This document shows, one piece after another, positions 33,030 to 44,898 of a DNA stretch of 64,000 nucleotides. A program made the translations under genes and the position numbers. The stretch is from Dichetophora obliterata (taxonomy: Eukaryota > Arthropoda > Insecta > Diptera > Sciomyzidae). The stretch is from contig OY986439.1 in NCBI GenBank assembly GCA_963920525.1, positions 17,455,319 to 17,519,318 on the forward strand, written 5' to 3'. The notes below the pieces were generated by a model. It did no database searches and had not been told where the DNA came from. It saw nothing but the letters and a program-made list of their open reading frames with translations. The stretch's first letter is position 1; each line of letters opens with the position of its first letter.

Positions 33030-35250
33030 TATTAGTCATCTATAAAATAAAAACTAGATAAAAAACTAACAGAGCACTTTTTACCAAAAACTCTACAAAA
33101 GGTGAAAAACTCTATTTTTAGACGCAATTTCATAATTAGATTTCATAATTTACATTAAATCTGTTTTAAATTTTTGAAATCAACGACATCTAAAACACAA
33201 CTACGACAAATCTTCAGATTTCCGAAGACCATTAAATGCAATGTTAAGCAAACAATTCACATCTAAGTTAAATTCAAGCATTATTTTCTATTGAGTGAAT
33301 CAATTTAATTTTAAGAAAATCGAATCTGAACTCATGCACACAAAAACAAATACAACAAAAACGAATTGACACCTATACAGACAACAGAAACAGACACACT
33401 TAAACAATAAATATATATGTATATATAAAATAGTCACATTAAGCATCAAATTCAGCAGCAATTGGAATCCGATGGCTTTTGTCTAGCACATATTTAGCTA
33501 TATAAATGTATATTTATCAGTATATATGCATATATATTTCTTCACATACATAAAGTTGCTTACACAGAGCTATACCTATACCAACAAATACATTGATATG
33601 GCTCTAAGAAGATGTGTTTATTTTTACTGACAATTTTGTCGCTTGTCAATGCTGTGCATGTGTTTGTGATTGTGTTTGTGTTTGTGTTTATGTATGGGTG
33701 TGCATTATACGTGCTTCATGGAGCTTAAACTTCGATACAGTGCTCTTCAAACTGTCACAATAACGAGACCAAACCGAAACGAAAACAAGTAAAGAACTAA
33801 ACAAAGCATTGTATGAAGTGTTGAATTGAGAAAGGGTAGTAAAGTGAAATGTGCTCTCAAAGGCGAAGAAGGCGTGAAGCAGTAATGAAAAGTGGGTGAA
33901 AAGTGGGTGGATTTGTTTGCTGAGTGACGTGTCTGAGTTGTTACAGACCAAGTCGCTTAGTCTCAAAGCAAATGCGTGTTGGAAAAAACTATGTGTCAAA
34001 GCATACACTCTCAATTGATTTGGCAACAAGAAGTTGGTTGGTTTGGGATGAAGCGAAAGGAATGTGAAGATATATATTTTTTTTAAACTTTTAGAGATGT
34101 GAACAAGTGACTCGCTTGAGGCATTGCATTGCAGTTCAATGGTGCTGAAAAACGCGTTAAAATGTCGCTCGCTAAACATTGAAAAAACCACATTTTAAAT
34201 GGATCCCTAGAGTTAACATTTTTCGGCTTTTAATGGATTTGTCTAAGCAATTTGAATATTTTGTCAAGAAAATATTTCACTTTTTTATTTGTATTTTATT
34301 TTGTAATACAAACGAAAAATATAACACACGTATATTTTATCGTATTTAGCGATATGAATATTAAAAATCAAATAAGAGACTTGTAAAAACATGTAAACAC
34401 ATGAAATTCGGTGGGAAGCCGAGCAGAGCCGAGGTACTTAACATTAACAAAGAATCTCGCTCAAAGTGATCGCCATTTATTTCAATCATTTTAATTAAGA
34501 TAATATCAAATGAACTGAAAGTAATTTGTTAAACTGAAAAAAATTAGAATTTGCCAATATGAGTCGCTTTTATTTCATGTGAGATTCAACTAAATGGAAT
34601 GCATAACAAATACGAAAGGCTCTACTCTGGCATATAAAATGTGTTCAAGTGTATTGAAGTGGAAATGCTGCGGGCAGCCATCTTAACTTGTGTGAAAACA
34701 TAAACTTATTCGAAGGCATTCAAGTGAGACAATTTAATAAGCAAGCAGCAGAAATGGTTTAAAGCATGAAAAAGTTTCAAAAGAAAATTCTATAAAGTGA
34801 TTTGCGGCTGAAATAGCTGGTCCAAAATCGTATGCCATAAAATATTTGCATAAAACGAATGACACAGAAATACTATGAATAGAAAAGGACAAGAAAGTAC
34901 ACATACACTAGTGATATATTCATTTTTATTATAATACAATAAATTCTTATAACAAAAATGTCACAAAATGGAGCAAAAATTTAGAGTAAAATTTATGATT
35001 GTCTCTACTTCTTAACGAGATAATGTAAAAAAATGAAATTTTTAAAGCAATAATATATAAAGTTTCATTATTACTTAGCAAATAACATAATCATTCAAAT
35101 GATACATATATTCATTCAAATTCTACGACCAAAAGTTAACGTGTATCGGTATTTTTTTTTTTGTCTTTTGAAATGTTTAAAATTTACCTAAAGTTTAACG
35201 GAGTTTTTTATGGGATGTGCAATTCTTATTTTTTTCATGTGATATTTGAT
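33030..35250. other. Mostly unique DNA, no exon supported
   Basis: AT-rich at both ends. 33600-34190 is less biased and looks single-copy. A 167-codon minus-strand frame (34191-33688) is present but is rich in F, S, L and H with no domain. Probably intronic or intergenic. Confidence 0.4.
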
Positions 35251-35604
35251 TTAACCCTTTCGATACCATGGTGACACCGGTGTTGCCATGGTGATTGATT
35301 GTTGCGATTTTTCAAAAACTATTCAGCCGATTTTTAAAAGTTAATAGTTATTGAAAAGAGAATTGATAGTTCTTTCATTTTAATTCAAAAAATTTTGTAA
35401 TATTTTTTTGATAACGGTGCTATAACGGATCAAAGTGAAAAACTTAGATTTTTTTTGGTATTTTTAAGTCGCTTCGGATTTCTGCAATTTTAATTCGTGT
35501 GAATTATTCTATGGATATGTTGTAGCAACATTTATTTTCTAAAACATAATTTTTCAGTTATTTGAAATTGTGCCTAGTTTTGCCACAAATTAAAATTTTA
35601 TGTT

Positions 35605-35620
35605 GTGACACCGGTGTCAC
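35605..35620. promoter_or_regulatory. Perfect 16-bp palindrome, subterminal
   Basis: GTGACACCGGTGTCAC is a perfect palindrome inside the piggyBac-type element. A related ACACCGGTGT sits 30 bp inside the left end and CACCGATGTCAC near the right end. Subterminal repeats like these may be transposase binding sites. Confidence 0.5.
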
Positions 35621-35950
35621 TATGGTACTCAAAGGTACTTTCTCTCACAAATATCAGCAAAAATACAAACTTCACTGATAGACCATGAAAATTCAAAATT
35701 TCAATTTGTATCGCATTACCTACGCAATTGACTGTTGTTGTTATGTGTATTTGAAAGTTTCCGCGAAAAATTCAAAATCAATTTGAACAAGTAGGCGTGT
35801 TTTTTATTTATTTGCTTTTGTCTCGAAATTTTCATTTTCATGCAGCTTAGTGCAATTCTCTGATTGAAGAGTTTCGTTAGAATAGTGTCGCGTGAAAATA
35901 AAATATTCCAAAGCAGTGAATCAAAATAAGCCATCAGCGTACCTTTTTGC

Positions 35951-36240
35951 TGTGAAGACGATGATGAGAACATATGGTTAGATGACGAAGACGTCGCATT
36001 TTTAGAGCAGGAAGAAGTTTTGAATTTCGAAGTAGAAGTTATCATTGAAGATGTTGTTGGTCAGCAACCTAATGCGCTTTCTCCTGAAAATTAACTAAAT
36101 GCTTGAAAAAGGAAAGAAATGAACCCCTAAAATGGAAATGTAGGCCAAAATATGTCACACCGGAATACATTAAAAGTTATACTAATTTAAATAAGTGTGG
36201 AAGCCTATGCATAATTCTGATGATGACTTCGAGTTATTCC
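35951..36240 (+). pseudogene. Probable piggyBac transposase N-terminal remnant
   Basis: From 35951 the frame reads CEDDDENIWLDDEDVAFLEQ and stops at 36094. In another frame from about 36100 it continues with ERNEPLKWKCRPKYVTPEYI. An Asp/Glu-rich start followed by a basic, Trp-containing block is typical of piggyBac N-termini. Neither the DDD core nor the C-terminal cysteine region was found downstream. The call rests mainly on the TTAA-flanked element around it. Confidence 0.4.
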
Positions 36241-36269
36241 ATCGCTTTTCGACAAAAAAAAAATTAAAT

Positions 36270-37455
36270 TCTCAACCCGACCCTCTCCGATTTGGTTTAA
36301 ACTTTGTATACACGTAGTGTTGGCTACAATTTAGAAAATCAATTTGTAATTTTTATTTCTTTCCTGTGGTTACTGAGTTATATACTGAGTTACTCAAAAA
36401 TTGAAAAAATTCGGTTTTTTTTTCTTGAGGACTAAATTTAATTTGATCATAACTTCGGTTAGGTATGAGATAGAGCAACGATTTTAGATTCATATTAACG
36501 ATATTTTCAAAAGGCTTGTTTTGTTTAATAAAACTTTGAAATTTCTCAAATGTTAAAGTTATATTTTTTTGCATAAAAGTTTAAAAAAAAAATATTTTTG
36601 TGAAAATCTTTTTTAAAAATTTTGAAAAAAAATATATAATAATTAATGATAAATTATCTAAGTTCTCTCAAAATTTCAGCCTGGGACGACAATGGGAACA
36701 CTATTAAAATAATTTTCAAACTAAACTTACTTTAAAATTTATGCTCAACACAGCAGCTTGCGAGAAAGAAACAAGAACTGAACACACTAAATTATACCAT
36801 ATGTGTGGGTATGTGCAGAGTGCGTCATCGGTGCTTCGATCTAAGCTAAGCAGAGTTGATAACCTTTTTCGAAATAAACTCTTCTAAAAACAATTAAAAT
36901 TAAATTTCACACAACACATTCATGCAGCACATTTAGGAAAAAACCTACGCTAATAAAAATCCTAACAAAAATTACCAAACGTCCTTAAATCCCAATAATC
37001 GCCAGCTCTGTGAGTGCAAGTGAAGTGCTTCAATATTAAACTTTGACGCCAGTGTTTTCTTCAATTTCAATTAACATAAATTGTCTAATTTCAAAGTTTT
37101 GTCTTGCAATCCTTTTAATGAGAAAGATCACAAATTTCAAAGGCGCAATTTACGATCGGTTTCTCAATGGATGGTAGAAAAAGTTACCTTCATAACACTT
37201 GAACATAAGATATGTGACAAATGTAGGAAAAAATTTAAAAAATTGAGCTTTTTCAATTTTAATTGTTATTAGATGATTTTTTTTCGAAGTATTTTATCAT
37301 ATTTGCTTAGCTTACACCGAAGCACCGATGACATTTGAGAAATTTTAAAGTTTTATTATAAAAAATAAGCCTTTTGAAAATATCATTAATAGGAATCTAT
37401 ATATATAAGTTACGTTTTTTCTATACGCTTCATCAAAAAAAAATTAACCCGCCCT
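36270..37455 (+). mobile_element. Nested relic related to the 12.3-kb transposon
   Basis: CTCTCCGATTTGGTTTAAAC at 36286 closely matches the subterminal TCTCCGATTTGGTTCTAAC of the intact element at 12380. Inverted arms pair about 36486-36552 with 37331-37400 (ATATTTTCAAAAGGCTT and its complement) and about 36828-36855 with 37305-37325 (CATCGGTGCTTCG). It carries a related N-terminal exon. Boundaries are uncertain. It lies inside the piggyBac-type element, so it inserted later. Confidence 0.5.
37081..37272 (+). pseudogene. N-terminal zinc-module exon of the nested relic
   Basis: The open frame contains SCNPFNEKDHKFQRRNLRSV and EHKICDKCRKKFKKL. The CNPF..H...LR....KIC.KCRKK layout parallels residues 9-53 of the intact gene at 12.9-15.2 kb (CFNPF..C...LRELS..LVCTKCRIKL). 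There is no ATG at the head of this frame, so it would be entered by splicing. No downstream exon was identified. Fragment only. Confidence 0.5.
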
Positions 37456-38020
37456 AATATAAACGTATATTTTTTCATTCAAAAATTACTATTATTAAAT
37501 TTTTTTAACATTAGAATGAAGTTTTTGTATTAAAAACTAAAAATAGTTTTTAAAAATAGTCTGGTACCTAAAAGGGTGTAAAATAAGATGAAATAAGTTA
37601 AATTTCTGATAAAAATTTATTTACCCCATAAAAACGTACAAACAACTGAAGGTGTGTTCACAGTGATAATGCGTTATGAAACTTTAAATGCGTTTTTCTC
37701 AAAACTTCATTTTCTCACACTAGGTCCCTTTTCTCGGAGAAGGTCACATATATTGAATAAAAAAAATTAATTTTCAATGAAACAAACAAGTATTCTCAAT
37801 TAACAATCTTTTTTTAAATATTAGAACAACTAAAGATTTAACAAAAAAAATTTTTTCCTAAAAAGTTACCATTGAGTGCCATTGCAACACCGATGTCACA
37901 CAAAAATTCTAGCAGAAATTTTTATTTTAAATTGTAACAAGAAACAGGGGTCAGAGATCTTGAAAATGTGCTTTGTTTTGCGATATCTCTAGTTTTTTTT
38001 TATGGTACCGAAAGGGTTAA

Positions 38021-40237
38021 GCTCAGAACATAACTCTTGTTAGAAAATTTGTATTGAAATGTGTTGTAGCAAATAATTGCTGATAAGTTTCTTAATAATG
38101 TTGATCAAACTATTCAAACAAAACCGTTGTACAGTTATTGTAGGATCATTCCACGGTCACGTACAGACAAAGCCAACTTTTGTTTTGAGTGTACTGTATA
38201 GCCAATTCTAAATTTACAAATTGAAAATTAAGTCCTTTAGTCTAATTAAATAAATTGCATTCTATTTCTTCATTATACGTTTAAACTTTCTTAAAATTTT
38301 ATTAAATGCAAGAGAAAAATAAGACATGTACTGTCACGTGTCGGACGGGTCCAGTCAACCAACGTTGCAAATCGTTGTGTTTGATTACAAGTTTTAGCGA
38401 AAGTTACTAATATGGGAAAGAGGTATTTGAAAGCCAAATTTTTATTACTCATAAACATGCGTAAAAAGATGTAAATAAAGTCCACAGTTTTTACTAATCG
38501 TCACGTGGAGACAAATCACGTCACTCGCCTGACAGACTGAGAATGTTGTAGTTTAATTGGGTAATTAAGTAATTAGGCAGTTAAGTAATTATGTAATTTA
38601 GTAATTAAAAAACAAATTTAATATTTTTTTTCCTTGCCTCAACCATTTTTTCATTGTCTTTAGCCAATGTTTTCCATTTTTACTGAAACAAAAAAGGTTA
38701 CGAAACATTTACTTAACACCAACGAAAACGAAAAACTACATTTATAAAACAGTGCATACGATTTGATCATCATTGTAAATTCGTTTATATATAACTTGCT
38801 TAAATTAATAAAATTAAAATGTTTCTCTTATATAATAATATAAAATAATATGTTCTTAATAAGTTTTAACTGTTTGGTGGAATGCCCCTGTATGTTCCGT
38901 ATCTTCTGAAACAAAATTTTATTTAATTTTTTGTCTTACATAGCTCTAAATAATATTATTATCTACTCGTTGTCATGTCAACCAGTAACCATGTAAAAAA
39001 TTCTAAAACGTATTGAATGCTGTTGCTTCACTTTTGCAACTTAACGAATTAAAAAACAAAGTGATTAAAACTTTGCTTAAATATTTTTCGCACCAACAAG
39101 TTTTTAAATAAAATGATTTCATTCGGTCAAGTTTTAAGTACGATAGCACAAAAACTTTTCTGTAAGAAAAAATTAGAAAAACAACATTATGAATTAATGT
39201 TTAAAAGTTACTGACGTTACCAAGCAAAAGGCATATAGCGAAAACTACTAAAATACGAAAAGAAGAGATCAAAAAGAAACTTTTTTAGAAAAAAAAAAAA
39301 ATAAGAAATTAAGAATAAGAAAACAAATAGCAAAAAAAAAAAAATACTAATTAAGCTAGCTTTACTTCTAAAAAAAGAATTCCTTAAAAACAAAAAAATT
39401 CACTTTTAAAAATTTGTATACAATAAAGCATTATGAAGCACATTCAATATGTATAAATAATGAATATGCTACGTATTTTTTAAGCCACCGAGCTGTGCAT
39501 TAAGCGTGTAAAAAGGATTTCATCTCTCGTTGCACACGCAAAGAAAGAAATGTATAGCATGAAATTCTCTTACATAGTTAACGTGGAGTACAAAAGTGGT
39601 CTTGGCAGCAATTGCTGCATAGCTTATGCATATGTGAGCATTAATGGATCCTTTGTAGTTCGAGTATTTGTGTGCGTTATAAAGAAAGCAACAACTTGTT
39701 GTATGAATCAAAAGGAAGTAGTAAAGTAGAAGTACTGGAAGATGAAATATAAATTGTATCATGATGCAGTTTCATGCAGTTTTTTGTAGTTAGCACAACA
39801 TGCTCAATACATCGATAATACATACCTTCTTCTATCTTAAATTTAAATTTTCTACTTGAATTGTAGCAACCTTTAAACTTCAAGTTGCTTACATATATAC
39901 AGTGTATCACAAAAACAAGTATGCAGCAATGCTTTCATTTGGGTCAGTAAAAAACAAAACGTAAGCGTAACAAAAATAAAGTCGAATTATTTTTTTTTAT
40001 TTATTTTAAGGGTTAGCCTAATGATAACCACAAAAAACAGTAATACAATTAATTAATGTTTGAGACATTCGGCTTTATCTAAAAGGGTTTAAAAATTACA
40101 TCACAAATGTAGGTATGCAATCAAACAAAAACTAAGGAGATATATCATGTAATTTTTTTACAGTTTGTATGGATATTATATCAATATTCAATATTTTGTT
40201 GGGTAGCTCTTGGCTTTTCTTTAAGCTTTTGAGCTTG
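38021..40237. other. AT-rich DNA, no exon supported
   Basis: Includes a degenerate TAATTAAGTAAT tract at 38557-38610 and long A-runs at 39285-39400. 39500-39900 is less biased but carries no recognisable coding. Confidence 0.4.
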
Positions 40238-41330
40238 CCAAGCTAACGAAAAAAGGTTGCAAAAGTGTCGCAAAAGAGTCGCCAATACAGGTATAAATAG
40301 TAATTGTAACGTAATTACAACTGAAAAAGCAGACATTTTGGGCTTATTTTGTAACAACTTAGGTTGCAATTAGGCAAATTAGAAAAATGTGTTATAATAA
40401 TGTTATAAATGTGTTGTTGGTACAAACTTAAGTTGCACGCCACAAGATGAAACATACTTGAAACATCCAAAACAAGTTTTTATTGTATTATTTTTACGTT
40501 ACAATTCAGATAAAATATCGTGAATGTAACAAATATTTTGTTTTATTGAAGTTATGTTTTGTTATAATGACAGATTTTTTTAACAAGAAAGAAGTAGTGA
40601 TGACATAAATACTCCTGGTTAAAAAAAAATAAAAATAAGTTCTTAAAAAGTTTTAAAATGTTTTGCATACACAATTCCTTAATATAATTTTCACTAAACC
40701 AGTGATAATATTTTAGAGTGTATTTTAAAAGTCAAAGACAAATTGGAATGAAATAAAAAAAGATTTGAAATTAAAATGAAAATATGAAATGTTTGTTCAC
40801 TAAAATTTTACAACAAAGGCCATTTTGTCGATGAATGCTTGTGTTTTACCTCTAGATCATTCACGCGCCACCAAAAAAATAAGCATTTGTAAAGTAATTT
40901 GGAAATAACAAATATTTCGAGTTTTTAATTTCCGCTTAATAATCTTTAATACATAGCTTAATACATTTTTTAAGTTCCTACAGTCATATTGCACTGAAAA
41001 TTCTAAAAGAAAATAATAAATACTAAAGAAAATTTTATTTAAACTTATTCCAATCAAAATTCAAAGTGTAGAAAAAAATCAAATATGGCGAGTGTGAAGT
41101 TCTTGGATACTTTTTTACAAAGTTCCTGCAACTGAATAACAACCTCAATACATAGTTCTTGCAACTAAGTAAATATCAAAAGTTACAAAAATATTTTTCT
41201 AAGGTTTTTGCAACTGAAAAATAACCTTAATGCAGCATTTACTTACAACAATTTTATTCAAAACTTCTTGCAACTGAATTACAACTCCAATAAAACTTAA
41301 AAAACTTAATATATAAAGTTCATATAACTT
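40238..41330 (-). mobile_element. Solo inverted copy of the 48.2-50.6-kb element's right part
   Basis: This 1.1-kb stretch is the reverse complement of about 49530-50622. Shared blocks include TGTCGCAAAAGAGTCGCCAAT, TTAAGTTGCACGCCACAAGATG and ACAACAAAGGCCATTTTGTCG-like sequence. The outer end CCAAGCTAACG is a diverged form of CCCAGCTAGCAC. The two copies are about 9 kb apart in opposite orientation. Confidence 0.75.
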
Positions 41331-41801
41331 TTTATGTAACATTTAAACTTTTCCTTGGATTTTTTTTTTATTTTCTCATGAATAATTCTTCATTATGTAA
41401 AAAATTTGATTCATTAAAATTAATGATACCAGGTACAAAAAAATAATAAAAAGGTTTTTTTATAGCTGCACACTAGTACCTTAATACTGGAATGTTTTCA
41501 ATGAAGTTATTAATTCAATAATATTTCTAATTACCAACTCTGCATTTGCTTAAATTAAAAAAATATTTTCTTGATTTGAAGCTTGTTCCAGGTTTGAGAA
41601 TCAAGTTATTTATCTTGTTTTTTATACTCAGTTTTAGAAATAATAGCTCATTATGAAATTTTTTTTCTTTTTATATTAAGCAAAATATTATTTCACACCG
41701 TGTCCAATATGTACAAAGCCCCAAAAGATGAAAAAACGGCTTACATTTTTTTCATTTTTACTTTGTGAAATTCTTAATTTCTAACTTTGGGGCGTCTAAT
41801 A

Positions 41802-42508
41802 CACAGTAAAAAATTTGAGGGTATAACCTTCTTTAGCGGTATATAATTTATTTATTTAAAATAATTTATAAATTTATAATTTAATTTATTTCACTCAATA
41901 TTATAAAAATAATAAAACAAATATAATTTAAAAATTTTATATGGATATTATGTGTAAATCAAAATATATTATGGTTCGAAAGCAAAAAATTCACCGAAAT
42001 TGGGAAATTTAAGAATTAGTGGTTTCGATTGGTCTGACGACAAAAATGGTCTGGAAAAATTTATAGTATTTGATGGTATAACTTTGTAAACATTTTTGGT
42101 TTGGATTTATATGTATACCAAATAGTATTAAATTTATGCTCATATTTTTTAATGTGCACAGAATATGAGCATAAATTTTATACTATTTTGTATACATATA
42201 AATCCAAAACAAAAATGTTTTAAAAGTTACACCATAAAATCTTATAATTTTTTCCAGACCATTTTTCTCGTCAGACCAATCGAAACCATTATGTTTTTAA
42301 ATTTCCGGATTTCGGTGAATTTTTCTTTCGATCCAGAACATATTTTGATTAACACATGATATCCATATGAAATTTTTGAATTATATTTGCTTTATTATTT
42401 TTATAATATTGAGTGGTATAAAATTTATAAATTATTTGGAATAAAAAAAGTTTATACCACACAAATGTTATAAAAAAGATAAAATGTACCCTCAAATTTT
42501 TTACTGTG
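41802..42508. mobile_element. Full-length foldback MITE (TA-flanked)
   Basis: CACAGTAAAAAATTTGAGGG at the left is inverted exactly at the right end, with TA outside both ends (41800-41801 and 42509-42510). The two halves are inverted copies almost to the centre near 42150, for example TTATGCTCATATT and AATATGAGCATAAA. A transcript across it would fold into a hairpin with arms of about 340 bases. Tc1/mariner-type target site; no coding. Confidence 0.85.
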
Positions 42509-42510
42509 TA

Positions 42511-42899
42511 TTAACCCTACTTAAGAGATTTGAGCGCAAGACCACTATATTCTTAGACAAATGTGTTCTCCACTAAGCCATGTTAAGATGTTAAAGACAG
42601 TTGTTGATTCCCTGTTATGTAAAAATTTTTTGACATGTGCATTACGTGATTTTTTACAAAACATTAGCATTACGGTTTTTATTGTATTAAATAAAAGCAT
42701 TATGTGACTGTGATTGAGATCTGCTAACGACATTTTAGGGAGTTTACTTGTTGTAGCTTACTTTAGCCAATACGCAATCCGATATTTGCACTGTCATCTC
42801 TCTATCATCAACATATTCATTTTAATTTAGAAACTAATCTTAAAGGCCATCAGACAAGAAAATAAAAAACAATACTTATCTCTCAGTAAATCAACAACT
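42511..42899. other. Spacer, nothing recognised
   Basis: Ordinary AT-rich DNA between a MITE and a hAT element. Confidence 0.45.
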
Positions 42900-43266
42900 C
42901 TGCCCTACAAGCGCGTCGGAAGCAAATTTCATATGGGGGGGAAGTACAAATGGGGGGCAGTACAAATGCTGGTGCAAAAAAAGTTCGCCTAAATTTCTAC
43001 AAAGAAACATGAATGTGAATAAACAATTTTTTTATTTAGTTTAAAATAAAAAAAAATAAAAAAATAAAAAAATATATAAAAAATATTAAAATTTCATTAT
43101 TTTTAAAAGTTCTTCCAATTTCAATATTAGAGATCATTCTTTAAAGGAGCTTTCATATGGTAATATGAAAATATAAGAAATAATGGTTGCTTTTATAAAG
43201 CAAGACTAGGTATATCTTTACATGGTTTAAATGCAATAAGGTACAAAAAGTTATATCAATTTTAAT

Positions 43267-43882
43267 TATTCCACAGTCAAAAGCAAAGCAATAAGTTTTT
43301 CAACATCATTTAATAGTTTTTTTACAGTATCTGAATTTTTTGCAAATTGGGATACAATGCCAGTACAATTTGAAGGTTTTGGGCCAGGCAATTGCTTCAG
43401 CAATTTAAGTTGCGCGTGGAGGTCGCTCATATCAAAGTCATCTGCATAAAGATCTAGTTTTGTTTTTAGATTTTGAAGGCACTTTTTCGTTGAAGGCTTC
43501 GATTACAATATTTTACAACTATTCCAGAGTGTCAATAACTGTTTAAGTGCCAGTTTACACTAGCTTCACTCAACCGACTCACCGAATGTTAAATCAAAGT
43601 GGGTCAGTTGAGTGAAGCTGGTGTAAACATGCAAAAATAAAAAAAAAGTCAAATATCAACCTGTTTGATCGAATCTAGCCGTTATCTCATTTGAGAGAAG
43701 ATCTAAAATTTCGAAATAATCTTTTCGTAGCCGATCATATAATGGCAACTGTACTGAAGGAACCGGATTTGATGTTTCTTCAAAGTTTCTTCAGCTAATT
43801 CACAGTACGGGCTTTCACATGGTCCAAAACATGGACATGGACCAACATGGCAGATTGTACAGCATGTAGTACCATTCGTAAG
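43267..43882 (-). pseudogene. hAT transposase C-terminal remnant
   Basis: On the minus strand, 43882-43702 contains TCCTICHVGPCPCFGPCE, a cysteine-rich segment. A one-base shift then gives RKDYFEILDLLSNEITARFD, a block typical of zinc-finger-MYM/TTF-type hAT transposases. After an inserted hairpin and stops, 43500-43267 reads KLDLYADDFDMSDLHAQLKL and ends near LLLTVE with TAA. The usual dimerisation motif that follows LLL in active proteins is cut short. Frameshift, insertion and truncation together make it non-functional. Confidence 0.65.
43553..43627. repeat. 75-bp hairpin inserted in hAT remnant
   Basis: GTTTACACTAGCTTCACTC pairs with GAGTGAAGCTGGTGTAAAC, and the stem extends to about 30 bp with two or three mismatches around a 15-base loop. 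It separates two blocks of the hAT frame. Confidence 0.75.
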
Positions 43883-44596
43883 CTAAAACGATAGTAGAAA
43901 TTTTTGGTTTTTTTCTGCCGATTGTACAATATTGTACAACTATGTAAAATTACTGCTCAATTGTTAGGGCATCTAAAAGTTGCTTAGCTACTAACTGGAT
44001 GTGTTCTGCTTGAGAGCTTGCAATTAATGATGTTGCTTTACAAGTTCGATCGTTCGAACGCTCAATCAAATAGTCTCATTAGTTTTCCATCTAACTTATC
44101 GTACAACATGTCGTCCAATATGGAAAGCCCCTAAGAACATGTAAAATTTTTTTCTTGCCAGAGTTGCAAAATTAACAAGCATTAAGCTACATACTTAAGG
44201 GTGATTTTAAACTGAAGTGGTGGGTTTGCATTAGAGACTCTACATTTTGTTCTATCTTTTTGCAAACACAGAGAAAGAAAATGGTTATCCGCAAGCATGC
44301 TTATGAAGAAGAGAGAAAGAAGAGGAAAATATATAATACAAAAATATTATCGTTGTAAAAAAAACTGATATTTTGAATAACTTTTGAAGTTTTCTTTTTA
44401 AATTGTTTATCTAGCTAAAAAAGTGGCGGGCAACTGCCCCCCTTAACCCCCCGCTTCCTACGCCAATGCTGCCTTACTTGTTTAATTAGTTTAGGGGATA
44501 GGACGAAACTAGAGGTCTTGATTTTGAATCCTTTAAAGGTTTGAAATATTTCTGAAATTATAATTTTGTTACTGCAGTAAATGACCATTATATCTA

Positions 44597-44898
44597 AAAA
44601 AAAAAAAATAAACTGACCATTTCAGCCCTTGGAAGGAATTTGACCTAGCTTCTGTTGATCAATTGTGTTGTGCGTGTTTTTAAATGTTTGATCACAAATG
44701 ACCGAGAACTGGACCTACGTGTTTAATGCCGACTCCGAACGGCTTATGTTCTCAAGAAGCTTTACATGGCAATTTTTACTCTCTGAGGTTTGCCATTGTC
44801 TGCAGAGAGGTGACGACCGAACAGAAAAAATAATTCAATTGAAAAAACTTTCTGTCTGAGCAGGAATTGAACCCGGGCTACCACGGTTTTTTAGCTTA
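44597..44898 (-). mobile_element. tRNA-derived SINE, family 1, 5'-truncated
   Basis: Nearly the same sequence as 24083-24390, including GACCGAGAACTGGACCTA and CTGCAGAGAGGTGACGACCG and the B box (complement of GGAATTGAACC). It stops before the A box. The T-rich minus-strand 3' tail is preserved (A-run at 44597-44608 on the plus strand). Confidence 0.8.

Larger units (their letters stand above)
35255..38016 (+). mobile_element. piggyBac-type element, degenerate
   Basis: CCCTTTCGATACCAT at the left and its inverted ATGGTACCGAAAGGG at the right are each flanked by TTAA (35251-35254 and 38017-38020), the target site of piggyBac-superfamily elements. Subterminal palindromes of the ACACCGGTGT type lie at 35274 and 35605, with a variant near 37886. 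An acidic coding remnant on the plus strand fits the N-terminus of such transposases. A different element is inserted in the middle, and the catalytic core was not found. Confidence 0.8.
42908..44468 (-). mobile_element. hAT element, degenerate, 1.56 kb
   Basis: The ends are CAAGCGCGTCGGAAGC and, reversed, CATTGGCGTAGGAAGC, each followed by a G-run-rich segment. CTGCCCTA (42900-42907) and CTGCCTTA (44469-44476) are an 8-bp duplication with one mismatch. A minus-strand transposase remnant inside supports the hAT assignment. Confidence 0.75.
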
